IMG/VR virus record: IMGVR_UViG_3300030090_003345
Location: 1-53,048 of that record
Strand: one strand, 5' to 3'
DNA length: 53,048 bases
From: a virus
Shown: in pieces, positions 40,346-49,111 of the stretch
How positions within the stretch are numbered: position 1 is the first letter of the stretch
How the letters are laid out: each line of letters begins with the position of its first letter
Made by a program: the position numbers and the translations under genes
The notes under the pieces: generated by a model
Told to the model about the DNA's origin: nothing
Seen by the model: the letters and a program-made list of their open reading frames with translations, nothing else
The model's database searches: none

Positions 40346-42775
40346 TTACGGTGCAATGCTAAGTTGGAGACGTACTTCCTTACCATTTTCATCGTAAAGC
40401 GAAGGTACATTACCAATACCCTCAGTCCGAACAATATCCATTATCCTTTCAAAAGCCCGGACAAATTCTTTTTCATCTGGAATTTGTTGACGGAGAATAC
40501 CGCCATACTTGTTATTTTCTAAATCAATTTTTGATTCTTTATTTATTGCTTGTAATTCACTTATGTCCATTTTTTTTGTTACAGGATTTAAAAAAGAGCC
40601 ACGAAGAGGGTTATCTTCACTATAAGCATCAATAGCGGATTGAGTTCCGTAAATGTGTTCTACTTCTTTAAAATCGGCGTATGCTCTTCCTAAAGGGCCG
40701 TAAAGTCCTCCTACTAAACCGTGCCTAAAAGTATCTTCAATTTTATCTGACGTGTTGTGCATTTCACGGTAATTTGTAGAATAGCTAAACGCTTTTTCCA
40801 TAGCGTCCGTATTTCTAGTAATAGCTGATCCAGCTTGCTCAAAGTAATTTAATAAACTTATGTTTGGATTTTTAAATTTACGGTAATGAGTAATGTCTTC
40901 TAAATCAAGTCTAGTATCCCCGCCCATAGCCGCACTTTGAACTGCTTGTTCTGGGGCTTGCCCATTTTCTTGAACACGCTTTTCAACCTCTGCTTTACCC
41001 CGGTTATTTATTTTATTTAATCTATCGTATCCAATTACTTTGGCTAGTTCAGGAGGTATCACAACTTCACCGCGTGAAACGGCTAAAGACACTAAGTCCT
41101 CTCTAGATATTTTAGTGTCATCTTGATTTATGTCAATACCTTGCTTTTCAGCTTCAGCGACAGCCTCTAATATCATTTTTTTAACATCGGCTGATCCCAT
41201 GAACTCAACAGCGGCGGCATTAAGAATAAAAGTTCCTTCTGGCACATCTATATTAACATCATCTGCTACAGTCATTCCCTCGGGTAATCCCTCAGGTTCT
41301 TGTCCTACAAACCCAGCTTGATTTACCACAGGAGCATCACTGGCTGGACCGACCGGGGCTTGTCCACCCTCTGCGAAAGGACTGCTGTAAGAAGCATCAC
41401 CTGCGGCATCTGCATCAGTTTGTCCTGTATCTCTTCCTCTATCACTATCGTCGTCTTGCCCTCCGATTAGTATTTCTTGGAATCTTTGATATTCTTCTGG
41501 TCTGTCTAAAGCGGCTTGTTGTACAGAAGCTTGAGCACGTTGTTCTAATCTATCTAAAGCACCTTTATTCTTTTGGGTATCTTCTTCAAGTTTATCTTCT
41601 GCAATCTTGCCCCGGATACTTTCAAATTGACTTTTTGGCATAACGCCAGTTCCGAAATTTGCTCTGCCTTGATTAACTGGTTTTCCGTCAGAGGTAGTAA
41701 CAGCACCTCCACTTCCAGTGGCATAGCCCGTAACTTCTCCGTCAACAATTACTTCCTTAGCAACCAACTCCCCATTACGTAACGCGTCTATTAACGTGTC
41801 ACTAACAGATTCACTCATACCTAAAGAGTTAATTACGTCTAACGTTTCTTCTTCACCGTATATATCATTTACTAATCCTAGATGAGCTTTAATATCCCGA
41901 GGAGTTGTAGCTGTTTCGCCTTTACTGTTTACAAACTTTCCATCCTCTGTAAGTCCCCCAGAACCATAGACAAAAGCTTTTAATTCTTTTCCGAACCCCT
42001 TTGTTCCAGCTTTTTTATTAAAGTCCACAGTTTTTGGGTCGTACCCCAAGTTTGCGGCGTAACGGTTAAGCATCATTTGAGGGTCGCCGCTAAACGTTCC
42101 CAACACTCCAAACCCTAATGATATATTTGCAGTAAGTTTTTGAGGAACAATCGATAGTAATTGACCTTTATGATAAAATTGATGATATCCCGGTTGGTTT
42201 TGCTGTATTTTATCGTAAACATCGTACTGTTTGCGGAGGTTCATTCGGGATATTGACCCTAACATTCCTAGGGGAACAAACACCTCTTTTCCGTAGGGGT
42301 CGTACGCAGTTGTTCCTCCTATAAGGTCGGGTAAAAAAGGCACAGGCGGGGCTACAGATAAAGCCGTGCTGTATAAAACATCTGATGTTTCTTTACGGGG
42401 GTCGCCAAACATTCCAAAACCCCTGACTGCTGTGCTATCAGCCGTTGCCGCTTCTCCTCGCGTTATCCCTCTTGCAACAAGTTCATTTAAAGTAGAATCT
42501 GCGGTAGACTTGACAGTGCCATCAGGTTCCATAGCAAAACTTCCCGTGGCAAAAGGGGAAGTACCAGTAACTCCGGTTAAATCTTGGAATCTAATAGGGC
42601 CTACATCAGATCCAGAAACACTTACCCCACTGTCGTCGGTGGAAATAGTTTCACCTTGCACTGGTGGGGTTGGCAGTTTTTCAAAAAACCGTCGCTGTGC
42701 CCGTCGTGCTCTTCTACCCCGCATAAGGGTATCGTACACTGAGTATTGTGATGCTAAATTACTTACCCGCGCCAT
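40346..42775 (-). CDS. Large virion-associated protein, 809 aa
   Basis: Begins MARVSNLASQYSVYD, then an Arg-rich stretch (RGRRARRAQRRFF). The central half is disordered-looking and Asp/Gly-rich (GGQDDDSDRGRDTGQTDADA). After that comes the domain VNIDVPEGTFILNAAAVEF ... REDLVSLAVSRGEVVIPPE, a repeated 'V-x-GE-F/V-I' module I recall from virion proteins of marine phages. The C-terminal 200 residues are helical (DTFRHGLVGGLYGPLGRAYA). No enzyme seen. Between portal and scaffold, so likely a head or portal-associated protein. Confidence 0.65.
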   Translation of the reverse strand: MARVSNLASQYSVYDTLMRGRRARRAQRRFFEKLPTPPVQGETISTDDSGVSVSGSDVGPIRFQDLTGVTGTSPFATGSFAMEPDGTVKSTADSTLNELVARGITRGEAATADSTAVRGFGMFGDPRKETSDVLYSTALSVAPPVPFLPDLIGGTTAYDPYGKEVFVPLGMLGSISRMNLRKQYDVYDKIQQNQPGYHQFYHKGQLLSIVPQKLTANISLGFGVLGTFSGDPQMMLNRYAANLGYDPKTVDFNKKAGTKGFGKELKAFVYGSGGLTEDGKFVNSKGETATTPRDIKAHLGLVNDIYGEEETLDVINSLGMSESVSDTLIDALRNGELVAKEVIVDGEVTGYATGSGGAVTTSDGKPVNQGRANFGTGVMPKSQFESIRGKIAEDKLEEDTQKNKGALDRLEQRAQASVQQAALDRPEEYQRFQEILIGGQDDDSDRGRDTGQTDADAAGDASYSSPFAEGGQAPVGPASDAPVVNQAGFVGQEPEGLPEGMTVADDVNIDVPEGTFILNAAAVEFMGSADVKKMILEAVAEAEKQGIDINQDDTKISREDLVSLAVSRGEVVIPPELAKVIGYDRLNKINNRGKAEVEKRVQENGQAPEQAVQSAAMGGDTRLDLEDITHYRKFKNPNISLLNYFEQAGSAITRNTDAMEKAFSYSTNYREMHNTSDKIEDTFRHGLVGGLYGPLGRAYADFKEVEHIYGTQSAIDAYSEDNPLRGSFLNPVTKKMDISELQAINKESKIDLENNKYGGILRQQIPDEKEFVRAFERIMDIVRTEGIGNVPSLYDENGKEVRLQLSIAP

Positions 42776-42992
42776 TAGACACTACCTTATTATGATTTTC
42801 TTTAAGTGATAGAAGGGTTTCCAGTAAAACCATCTTCCCCTGCAACTGGAACATTTCCCGTTCCGATTGTGCCGTCACCAACCCCCGAAGCGTCAACTGG
42901 TGGAGGTCCTGAAGATACTGGGTTAGAGCCTCCCATGACTGTGGGTGATTGATTAGGGGCGACACCCTCTGGGCTTGGTCCTTGTTGAGCAC
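42759..42992 (-). CDS. Small helical protein overprinted on portal C-terminus, 77 aa
   Basis: Reads in another frame over the last 191 bases of the portal gene. GTG 42992 has GAGG eight bases upstream. The product is much more protein-like than the portal tail it overlaps: two or three helices (QSWEALTQYLQDLHQLTLRG, EMFQLQGKMVLLETLLSLKE), like small head proteins found just after portals in other phages. Its stop lies 17 bases inside the next gene, a coupling typical here. The portal tail in the same DNA is low-complexity Gly/Pro/Ser. Confidence 0.65.
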   Translation of the reverse strand: MLNKDQAQRVSPLINHPQSWEALTQYLQDLHQLTLRGLVTAQSEREMFQLQGKMVLLETLLSLKENHNKVVSNGAGK

Positions 42993-44889
42993 CTTGTATA
43001 CCTCTTAATATTTCTGCGTATAATTGAGCTTCATCTAAACTATTAACAAGTTGATCTGGATCAATGTCTTGTGCTATTGCAATTTCTCTCACTAAATTTG
43101 GTAATTTAATAAATGGTGCAAGAGTGGGGTTTGCCACTGTTTGCAGTAATGAAGTTAAACGCTGGGTTCGCACTTCTTTTTGCATTACAGCCGCAGTGCC
43201 ACGAGGTTTAATTTCTAAATCACCAACAATATCGGGTTGGGAATCATTGAATTGCATGTTCCATTGGAAGAGAGATTCTCCTAACGGTTTTAACAAGTAA
43301 TCATCAATATTTTTAATTACAGTTTTTATTGATGCTGAACCAGATTGTAAGAGCATAGAAAGACCAGAGGCCGTTCTCCCAGTTCCAGTGACCCCTGTCT
43401 GACCGTGCATGATGCTAGGGATACCTGTCTCTTCATCAGCAAGCTGACGCGATATTTGATACATCTGAATGTTTTCTGGTGCGGTGTTTGGAAACTTCAG
43501 TCCATTAATTGCCGTTCCAGTTACACCGGACTGCCGTCTAAATATTTTACCCGGGAAAATATCAAAGTTTTGACCGGGGACAAGGCTAGCTTCATCAACA
43601 TCAAATACGAGGTTACCAGCAAGTGCTAAGTTATCAATAGCCATCCGAACATGACCATTCATTAGCATCTGTGCATCTTCCATGTTTTCAGCTACACCTA
43701 CTCCCCAAATTTGGTAAGGATTAATTTCATACGGGAAAGCAAAAAACGGTATACGTGCTGGGGTAAAAGGATTTAATACACAACGTAAAACTTGTGTGCC
43801 ACACACCCAAGCGTTTACCTGCACCTGATCTAACTCACTGATATTTTCGGGTAAATCTAGACCTACTTCATACGCAAATTTAGAATCTAAAACACCCCAA
43901 TACTCTAGAACTTCATATCTATTCTCTTGGTAATACGGCTCTGTTTCATCTTCTCTAATAGTATCCTCGTAATACTTGTCCTCATAATTAGGACCTTTCA
44001 CTATTACTTCAGCTATTGCTTCTTCATTAAAGTAAGGTAGGTTAGTCAAATTACGTAGCTGTTGACGATTTAAACGGTGCCGTTGAATGACATATTCACA
44101 ATCGTCTATGCTAGTGGCTGAGGGGTCTGGATGGAAATCCCAACATGAAACATACTCAAAGCGGGGAACAACCTTTTCCATAGGATCGTACATCCTTTCC
44201 TCGCCTTCACGAGACCATCGGTGTACTTTTTTGTAGTAATTTAGAGGGCCTTTGATAATACCTGTGCCAAGTAAAGCAGACTCAAAGACTGCGTTACGGA
44301 GAACATTTACTGCGTTAGTATCTAATAGTTGATCGTGCATTGTCTTTTCTAAAAGACGTGCTGATTCTGAAGCAGGTTCTACTTGAGGACCTCCATCCTT
44401 AGATGGCCCCTCTACAGCCCCTGTTGCTTCATATGGACCTAACCTAGTTGCTCCCGGCTCTAACTCCCTGCCATCTCCCGGATATCCGAACGGATCAATA
44501 AGTTCATCAATCGGGGATGGTGCGTGTGCAAATTCTGCAATTCCTTCTGGAACCGGGGTTGGTTCAACGACTATAGGGAATTTTTTATTTGCAAAAAGAA
44601 TATCTACAATAGCACCATACGCGGCTAACACTTTTGTTTTAGTTATTTTAATAAATACCCGGGACCGTTCTGATTCTCGGTATTGAGTCGATGAATCGTA
44701 GTAGCCCCGAAAATTTTTATATGCCGTTAACCAACGTTGTTCAAAACTTCTGCGTCCGTTTTCAGAGTCTTCAAATTTATTTTGAATATACCCGGCTAAA
44801 CCGGGCATTTGCTCTCTTGCATCCGCTATATCTACAGAAGTTTCGTCGTCAGTTAGCTGTGCAAAACCACCTTCAGTACCGTAGGACAT
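42802..44889 (-). CDS. Portal protein, 695 aa
   Basis: Dodecameric DNA-entry channel, podovirus type. Typical features: N-terminal RRSFEQRWLTAYKNFRGYYD, membrane-like wing region with KITKTKVLAAYGAIVDILF, YVSCWDFHPDPSATSIDDC, and the stem/crown region with YQISRQLADEETGIPSIMHG, TGRTASGLSMLLQSG and IKNIDDYLLKPLGESLFQW. The last ~60 residues are a Gly/Pro/Ser-rich tail overprinted by another gene. Lies downstream of TerL as expected, but with a recombinase-like gene between. Weak ribosome site (GGATAATTAACT). Confidence 0.88.
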   Translation of the reverse strand: MSYGTEGGFAQLTDDETSVDIADAREQMPGLAGYIQNKFEDSENGRRSFEQRWLTAYKNFRGYYDSSTQYRESERSRVFIKITKTKVLAAYGAIVDILFANKKFPIVVEPTPVPEGIAEFAHAPSPIDELIDPFGYPGDGRELEPGATRLGPYEATGAVEGPSKDGGPQVEPASESARLLEKTMHDQLLDTNAVNVLRNAVFESALLGTGIIKGPLNYYKKVHRWSREGEERMYDPMEKVVPRFEYVSCWDFHPDPSATSIDDCEYVIQRHRLNRQQLRNLTNLPYFNEEAIAEVIVKGPNYEDKYYEDTIREDETEPYYQENRYEVLEYWGVLDSKFAYEVGLDLPENISELDQVQVNAWVCGTQVLRCVLNPFTPARIPFFAFPYEINPYQIWGVGVAENMEDAQMLMNGHVRMAIDNLALAGNLVFDVDEASLVPGQNFDIFPGKIFRRQSGVTGTAINGLKFPNTAPENIQMYQISRQLADEETGIPSIMHGQTGVTGTGRTASGLSMLLQSGSASIKTVIKNIDDYLLKPLGESLFQWNMQFNDSQPDIVGDLEIKPRGTAAVMQKEVRTQRLTSLLQTVANPTLAPFIKLPNLVREIAIAQDIDPDQLVNSLDEAQLYAEILRGIQGAQQGPSPEGVAPNQSPTVMGGSNPVSSGPPPVDASGVGDGTIGTGNVPVAGEDGFTGNPSIT

Positions 44890-44895
44890 AGTTAA

Positions 44896-45105
44896 TTATC
44901 CGTATAGAGAGTTATCGTCAGCCATTGTAAATAAAGAGGCATCTACTGTTGTTTTAGTTTGTACTTTAGGTGCATCTTCTGTTAAAACGTCTGTTTTAGC
45001 CTTTGTGTCGAACTCTAGTCCTTCACGATAAAGATTGTTTTCTCCTACATTTGTATCCACTGTCTGCTTGTCAGCATTCATAATTTGTGCTTCACCATAG
45101 TTCAT
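44896..45105 (-). CDS. Small acidic hypothetical protein, 69 aa
   Basis: Short Asp/Thr/Lys-rich, disordered-looking product beginning MNYGEAQIMNADKQTVDTN, with no cysteine or hydrophobic core. It starts in an ATGA overlap with the recombinase-like gene and ends 6 bases before the portal start, with GGAGAAT before its own ATG. Could be an assembly factor or a virion component; nothing further can be said. Confidence 0.6.
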   Translation of the reverse strand: MNYGEAQIMNADKQTVDTNVGENNLYREGLEFDTKAKTDVLTEDAPKVQTKTTVDASLFTMADDNSLYG

Positions 45106-46853
45106 GGCTGTATTCTCCTTTGCTCATCAAATAGTTCACGCATTTGCGCTTCTTGCTCAGTCTCTGATAGAAACTGCTCTTTTGTTTGTTCTGCAATATC
45201 GGCAGTTTCTTCAGCAACTAAACTCCCCACATCTTTTGCGGTAACCGCAAGACCATATGGAGTAAATTCCTCTGCACCAAACTCTAGAGCTTTTTGCCCA
45301 TAAGCTAAGAAAGGTGCTCTGCCCTCTTCAATCAACTCCTCTGCTTCTGCCTTTTTTGTAGTAGCGGCGAGTCCTACTCCGACTACAGGTAAACCTCCTA
45401 CGATAGTTTTTGTTGTTTTAGAATCTATTAAATTTAAAAGAGCTTGTTTTATATCCCTTGCCTCGCCATCAGACATTTCGTATTTAGAGGGAGCCTCTTT
45501 TGCTGATTTTGGAGTTTTTGTGGTTTGAGAAGTTTCTATTTCTGTGGGTTTTGCCAAATCTGGATTAGCGTCTAGTAGTCGTTGATTTTCTTCTCTTATT
45601 TTAAGCGTAGCCGCTGTAATTTCTTCTCTACGTTTCTCTAAAGAACCCGGGACAGTTTCTTGATATTTTTGTACCGAATCTAAATTAACTTCCATAGACT
45701 GAGTTCTTGGCACAGAACCACTGCCCTCTTCAGGTAATGAATCTAAAAAGTCGTCACCAAGAGATGGTACAATTTCATCGTCAGTAAGAATAGCTAAAGA
45801 AGGTACAATCCGACGCGCATCTTCATTAATGTACGTTTCAGGAACGCCTACATCTGCAAGATACTGACCCAAACTTGTGGTTTCGCTGTACCCCACTACT
45901 TTTGCATCTGCTAAATTAAGAGCACTTTTTATTCTAGCTAATTTAGTTTTTGTTTTTACGTATTTTTCTTGTTCTGTAACACCTGCACGACCGGCTACAA
46001 ATTTTTTGTCTGCCGCAGAAAAGTTGCTTTCATCCAAAATAGTTTCAGCATTATTTCTTAAATCACTTAAAGTAAAAGGTTTAGAAGTTGTTAAACCGTC
46101 AATGTCCTCGTATACAGAAGGAGATACTCCTGCTTTTAATGCCGCATTTACGTTAGCATCTAGAGTGTCTTTATTTGGAAACAATGGACCTGATGTTCTA
46201 TTTTCTAGTGCCATCTCTACAAAAGCTCTAGCACCGGGACGAAGAAACACTTCTTTTAATTGTTTTGATTTTCCTTCTACAAAGGTTAATCGGCCTGTAT
46301 TAGAATCGTAATTTTCAATAACTGCATTCGATAAGTCAGTTTGACGCAACCCTGAAAACAGTTTTATACCTAAATAAGCTTTTTCCTGTCCCTCTAAATT
46401 AGTTAGCACATCCTTTATTTGTTTATACTGGTCACCGGGCTGGCCTATTAAAGTTAGACGAGCACGATAGTATTTATATCCCGATATAGTTTGCCAATCG
46501 TCCCCCATATACTGCTTTAAACGAGCTTGCATGTTAGGAAAATCACGTAATCCTGCATCATTAAACACTGCGTTAAGGCGAACAAGCGCGGTTTGCATAC
46601 CGGAACGTTTTCCGGTTAGTTTTTTAGAAAAAGGACTATCTTCAACAAATTCAGCTATGTACGGGCTATCGTCTAGATTGTCTATGGGCGTTTCCAAAAG
46701 GTCTATACCCTGACTAGTTTTAAAGCCTTCCATTTCTTTGATAATTTTACCAACTTCAGATTTTACTCCTTTCTTATCGGTATTTTGTGCGTGAATTTCT
46801 AAATTTTCACGCAACGTTTTCTTTCTGAGTTCTGCCTTTTTTAATTTAGCCAT
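45102..46853 (-). CDS. Tyrosine-recombinase-fold protein with extra C-terminal region, 583 aa
   Basis: Residues ~80-150 resemble the SAM-like core-binding domain (GMQTALVRLNAVFNDAGLRD). Residues ~155-300 follow the catalytic domain: FSGLRQTDLSN (R170), FVEGKSKQ (K195 or K197), FTLSDLRNNAETIL (R266), VAGRAG and EKYVKT (Y298). R266 to Y298 is 32 residues, as in XerD R247-Y279. The two His of the active site are Ser263 and Arg289. The last 280 residues are not recombinase: an acidic linker, a hydrophobic glycine stretch (IVGGLPVVGVGLAAT) and Glu-rich helices. Lies between TerL and portal, so virion or packaging role rather than lysogeny is likely. Confidence 0.7.
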   Translation of the reverse strand: MAKLKKAELRKKTLRENLEIHAQNTDKKGVKSEVGKIIKEMEGFKTSQGIDLLETPIDNLDDSPYIAEFVEDSPFSKKLTGKRSGMQTALVRLNAVFNDAGLRDFPNMQARLKQYMGDDWQTISGYKYYRARLTLIGQPGDQYKQIKDVLTNLEGQEKAYLGIKLFSGLRQTDLSNAVIENYDSNTGRLTFVEGKSKQLKEVFLRPGARAFVEMALENRTSGPLFPNKDTLDANVNAALKAGVSPSVYEDIDGLTTSKPFTLSDLRNNAETILDESNFSAADKKFVAGRAGVTEQEKYVKTKTKLARIKSALNLADAKVVGYSETTSLGQYLADVGVPETYINEDARRIVPSLAILTDDEIVPSLGDDFLDSLPEEGSGSVPRTQSMEVNLDSVQKYQETVPGSLEKRREEITAATLKIREENQRLLDANPDLAKPTEIETSQTTKTPKSAKEAPSKYEMSDGEARDIKQALLNLIDSKTTKTIVGGLPVVGVGLAATTKKAEAEELIEEGRAPFLAYGQKALEFGAEEFTPYGLAVTAKDVGSLVAEETADIAEQTKEQFLSETEQEAQMRELFDEQRRIQP

Positions 46854-48548
46854 TTAATATCCGAAAGTTGCATCTTGAGGTTGAAAGGTGCTGTTTTTTA
46901 TATCCCGAAGAGATTTATGAATGCTGACGTATCCAGTTGTTCTTGTCATGAGCATATAACGCAATGCATCATACGCGTGGTCTTCAGCTTTCGTGTCTAC
47001 ATCTTCACTGTTTGTTTTAGAGAGGGGTATACCAGCTAATTGTTTTATTATGTTAGTGCATGTACTAAAGAACTTTACTGTTGGTTCTTTTGTAAATTCG
47101 TTGTCTCCAAGACGACGATGTATTTCCATTTTGCCAGCAATACGACTACGATCAGACGGAATCCACCTACACCCACAACGAATCATAGTTTCGGCAATAG
47201 AAGGTCCATAGCCTGTTTTATTCCAGCATGATGAATCTAAAACAGTGTAATGAGGTTTAGGATCATACTGTTCTAATTCTAATATTTTAACGGCGAGTTG
47301 CTCCGCTGTAAAGTGCTTTACATAAAGCTCTCTATACACCCATATGTTGTTGTCCCAGTCGATTGCACCCCAGAGTACGCACGAAGGGCTTGCATAGCCG
47401 TAGTCTGCCGCTCTGATACGCGGCCAGTTGGTGGGCAACTCAAATGGATCAGCCACATGTTTGATTTTGTTAAATTCAGGAAAGGCACATCCTTCTGCCA
47501 CATCCCAATCGCCATCAAGTAATCTTTTTCTTTCGACTTCTGGGAGAGAAAGGAGCATTGCCTCATACTGTCCATCTGCCATGAGATATGGGTTGTCGGT
47601 AAGTCGTGCGGGTACGAATTTTCTCCAGTATAAAGGTTGACCGTGCTTGCTGTGACCCTCTGGGTATATAAGTGGCTTTTCAGATTCAATATCGCTGGGG
47701 ACGAAGCGAATGCCGGGTTCACCTTGGTCGATGTACATCTTCTTGACCCACCAGCCGCCAACGCCTCCGGGGTTAGCTGTACAGCGCATAGAGAGATTTG
47801 CGGAGAGTTCAGAGTCCGTGCTCCGTAAACGTGACCGTAGATATTCCCATACGTAGGGGGTGGGATACTGTGTAATTTCATCGATGGCTATCCAATTGAA
47901 GGCTTGTCCCTGATATCGGGTAACGTCTTTGTCTTTGTCAAGATAACTAAACCAGATAGTGGCCCCCGACGGGAAATGCCATGTGGATTTAGACTCTCTA
48001 AAGGAGGCACCGGGAAACGCCTTGGGATAAAGTTGTTTAGATTTGGAGATGAGTTCAGTCAATTCATCCAGAGTGCGACGGAGTAATAAACCACGATGAT
48101 TAGGATTATGGCAATAACGGAGAGGATCTGCCAAGAGAGCAAAACTCTTTCCTCCACCAGCCGCACCGCCGTATAATACATCTTGTTCAGGTGCTGACAG
48201 AAAGTCTTCTTGTGGTCCATCATTCGGTTTGAATACAACTTCAGATTCTCCCACAAGCTTTTTAACTGCGTCTGGTAAGGCATTTAAGTCTCCTACATCA
48301 ATTACTCGTGAATTTTTACCTTGTAGTGCTGTTTCTACTTTTTTAGCGGCACTCTCTCTTTTTTTAACTCTTTGTATTTGTTTATCAGCCGCCGCTCGTT
48401 TCTTTTCGGCTTCTTTCTTAGAACGGCGTATACTCGCCTGTGTGGCTCTCCGGGCTTTTTCGGCTGTGGAGAGGTTATAACGAGCTTTAGGCGCGTCAGG
48501 GTCCTTTCTAGGCCGTCCACGGGGACGTTTTAGGGCTTCACTGCTCAT
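46854..48548 (-). CDS. terL: Terminase large subunit
   Basis: Packaging motor and nuclease. Walker A is YGGAAGGGKSF (126-136), Walker B WIAIDEITQ with D223/E224, then the coupling motif in MRCTANPGG (C-motif). Nuclease acidic residues are in AADYGYASPS (D382), TVLDSS (D438) and DVDTKAEDHAYDALRY. The first ~85 residues are an extension absent from standard TerL: an AT-hook-like RPRGRPRKDP at 8-17 and a Lys/Ala-rich helix (RRSKKEAEKKRAAADKQIQ), which may bind DNA or TerS. Start at 48548 overlaps the TerS stop by 11 bases. Confidence 0.93.
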   Translation of the reverse strand: MSSEALKRPRGRPRKDPDAPKARYNLSTAEKARRATQASIRRSKKEAEKKRAAADKQIQRVKKRESAAKKVETALQGKNSRVIDVGDLNALPDAVKKLVGESEVVFKPNDGPQEDFLSAPEQDVLYGGAAGGGKSFALLADPLRYCHNPNHRGLLLRRTLDELTELISKSKQLYPKAFPGASFRESKSTWHFPSGATIWFSYLDKDKDVTRYQGQAFNWIAIDEITQYPTPYVWEYLRSRLRSTDSELSANLSMRCTANPGGVGGWWVKKMYIDQGEPGIRFVPSDIESEKPLIYPEGHSKHGQPLYWRKFVPARLTDNPYLMADGQYEAMLLSLPEVERKRLLDGDWDVAEGCAFPEFNKIKHVADPFELPTNWPRIRAADYGYASPSCVLWGAIDWDNNIWVYRELYVKHFTAEQLAVKILELEQYDPKPHYTVLDSSCWNKTGYGPSIAETMIRCGCRWIPSDRSRIAGKMEIHRRLGDNEFTKEPTVKFFSTCTNIIKQLAGIPLSKTNSEDVDTKAEDHAYDALRYMLMTRTTGYVSIHKSLRDIKNSTFQPQDATFGY

Positions 48549-48942
48549 CTACAACGATTTCTTGCTTGGAGGGAAGTAGGACGACTCCGTGAACAGCCTG
48601 TATATTGACATTATGAGTTTCTTGCTTACCTAAACCCACACGATTTAACAGAGATTCAGCGGCTTGAAGGCGAATATTGTCGCCACGTTCTATTTCTGGA
48701 GCATCTATAGTAGAAATTAGCTTATTTACTGCTTTTACAGCCCCTCCTGCAAGCACACTGCGGGATCTTTCTATAATTTCAGTAGCTAAACTCTCTTTTA
48801 AGTGCCCTATGGAGCCTGAAGAGTACCCCGCCACCTCACAAGCACGGCTAAAATTACCCCCGTTATCAAAAAGAGCATCTAAAAAAATTTTTTGCTGTTC
48901 ATTTAGCTCTCTTTTACGAGTTTGCTGGGGTAATAAATTCAT
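48538..48942 (-). CDS. terS: Terminase small subunit
   Basis: DNA-recognition part of the packaging machine. The N-terminal LNEQQKIFLDALFDNGG followed by NFSRACEVAGYSSGSIGHLK is a helix-turn-helix typical of TerS, then a helical oligomerisation part (RLQAAESLLNRVGLGKQET) and a beta C-terminus (VHGVVLLPSKQEIVVDEQ), which usually binds TerL. Length 134. First gene of the late operon, with two promoters upstream; GGAGAAAAT precedes its ATG. Confidence 0.82.
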   Translation of the reverse strand: MNLLPQQTRKRELNEQQKIFLDALFDNGGNFSRACEVAGYSSGSIGHLKESLATEIIERSRSVLAGGAVKAVNKLISTIDAPEIERGDNIRLQAAESLLNRVGLGKQETHNVNIQAVHGVVLLPSKQEIVVDEQ

Positions 48943-49031
48943 ATTTTCTCCGAAAAACGTACAAAACGCAGTGGTGTAAAGACTTTATTACTGCAATGTC
49001 GATTCTCTTTACCGCTGGATTGCACAAATAC

Positions 49032-49061
49032 ATTATGGTAGCTAACTTTTAATTTTGTCAA
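49032..49061 (-). promoter_or_regulatory. Late leftward promoter
   Basis: On the minus strand: TTGACA (49061-49056), an 18-base spacer, and CATAAT (49037-49032). Perfect -35 and five of six -10 bases. Transcription would start near 49025 and give an ~80-base leader to terS. Its -35 box lies 15 bases from the -35 of the rightward promoter. Confidence 0.75.
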
Positions 49062-49076
49062 CTAAGATAAAAACAC

Positions 49077-49105
49077 TTGACGTAATTTAAATACGACACT
49101 ACACT
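49077..49105 (+). promoter_or_regulatory. Rightward promoter for candidate small RNA
   Basis: TTGACG (49077-49082), 17-base spacer, TACACT (49100-49105). The -35 matches five of six bases and the -10 four of six. It points away from terS, toward the hairpins and terminator at 49122-49188. Confidence 0.55.
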
Positions 49106-49111
49106 GGGTTT

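Noticed and set aside
45102-46853. Functional integrase for lysogeny
   Set aside because: Both active-site His are replaced, the gene lies in the packaging block, and no att site, excisionase or CI-type repressor was seen.
47318-47881. 187-residue minus-strand frame inside terL
   Set aside because: Overlaps the ATPase and nuclease parts of TerL in another frame and lacks protein-like structure.
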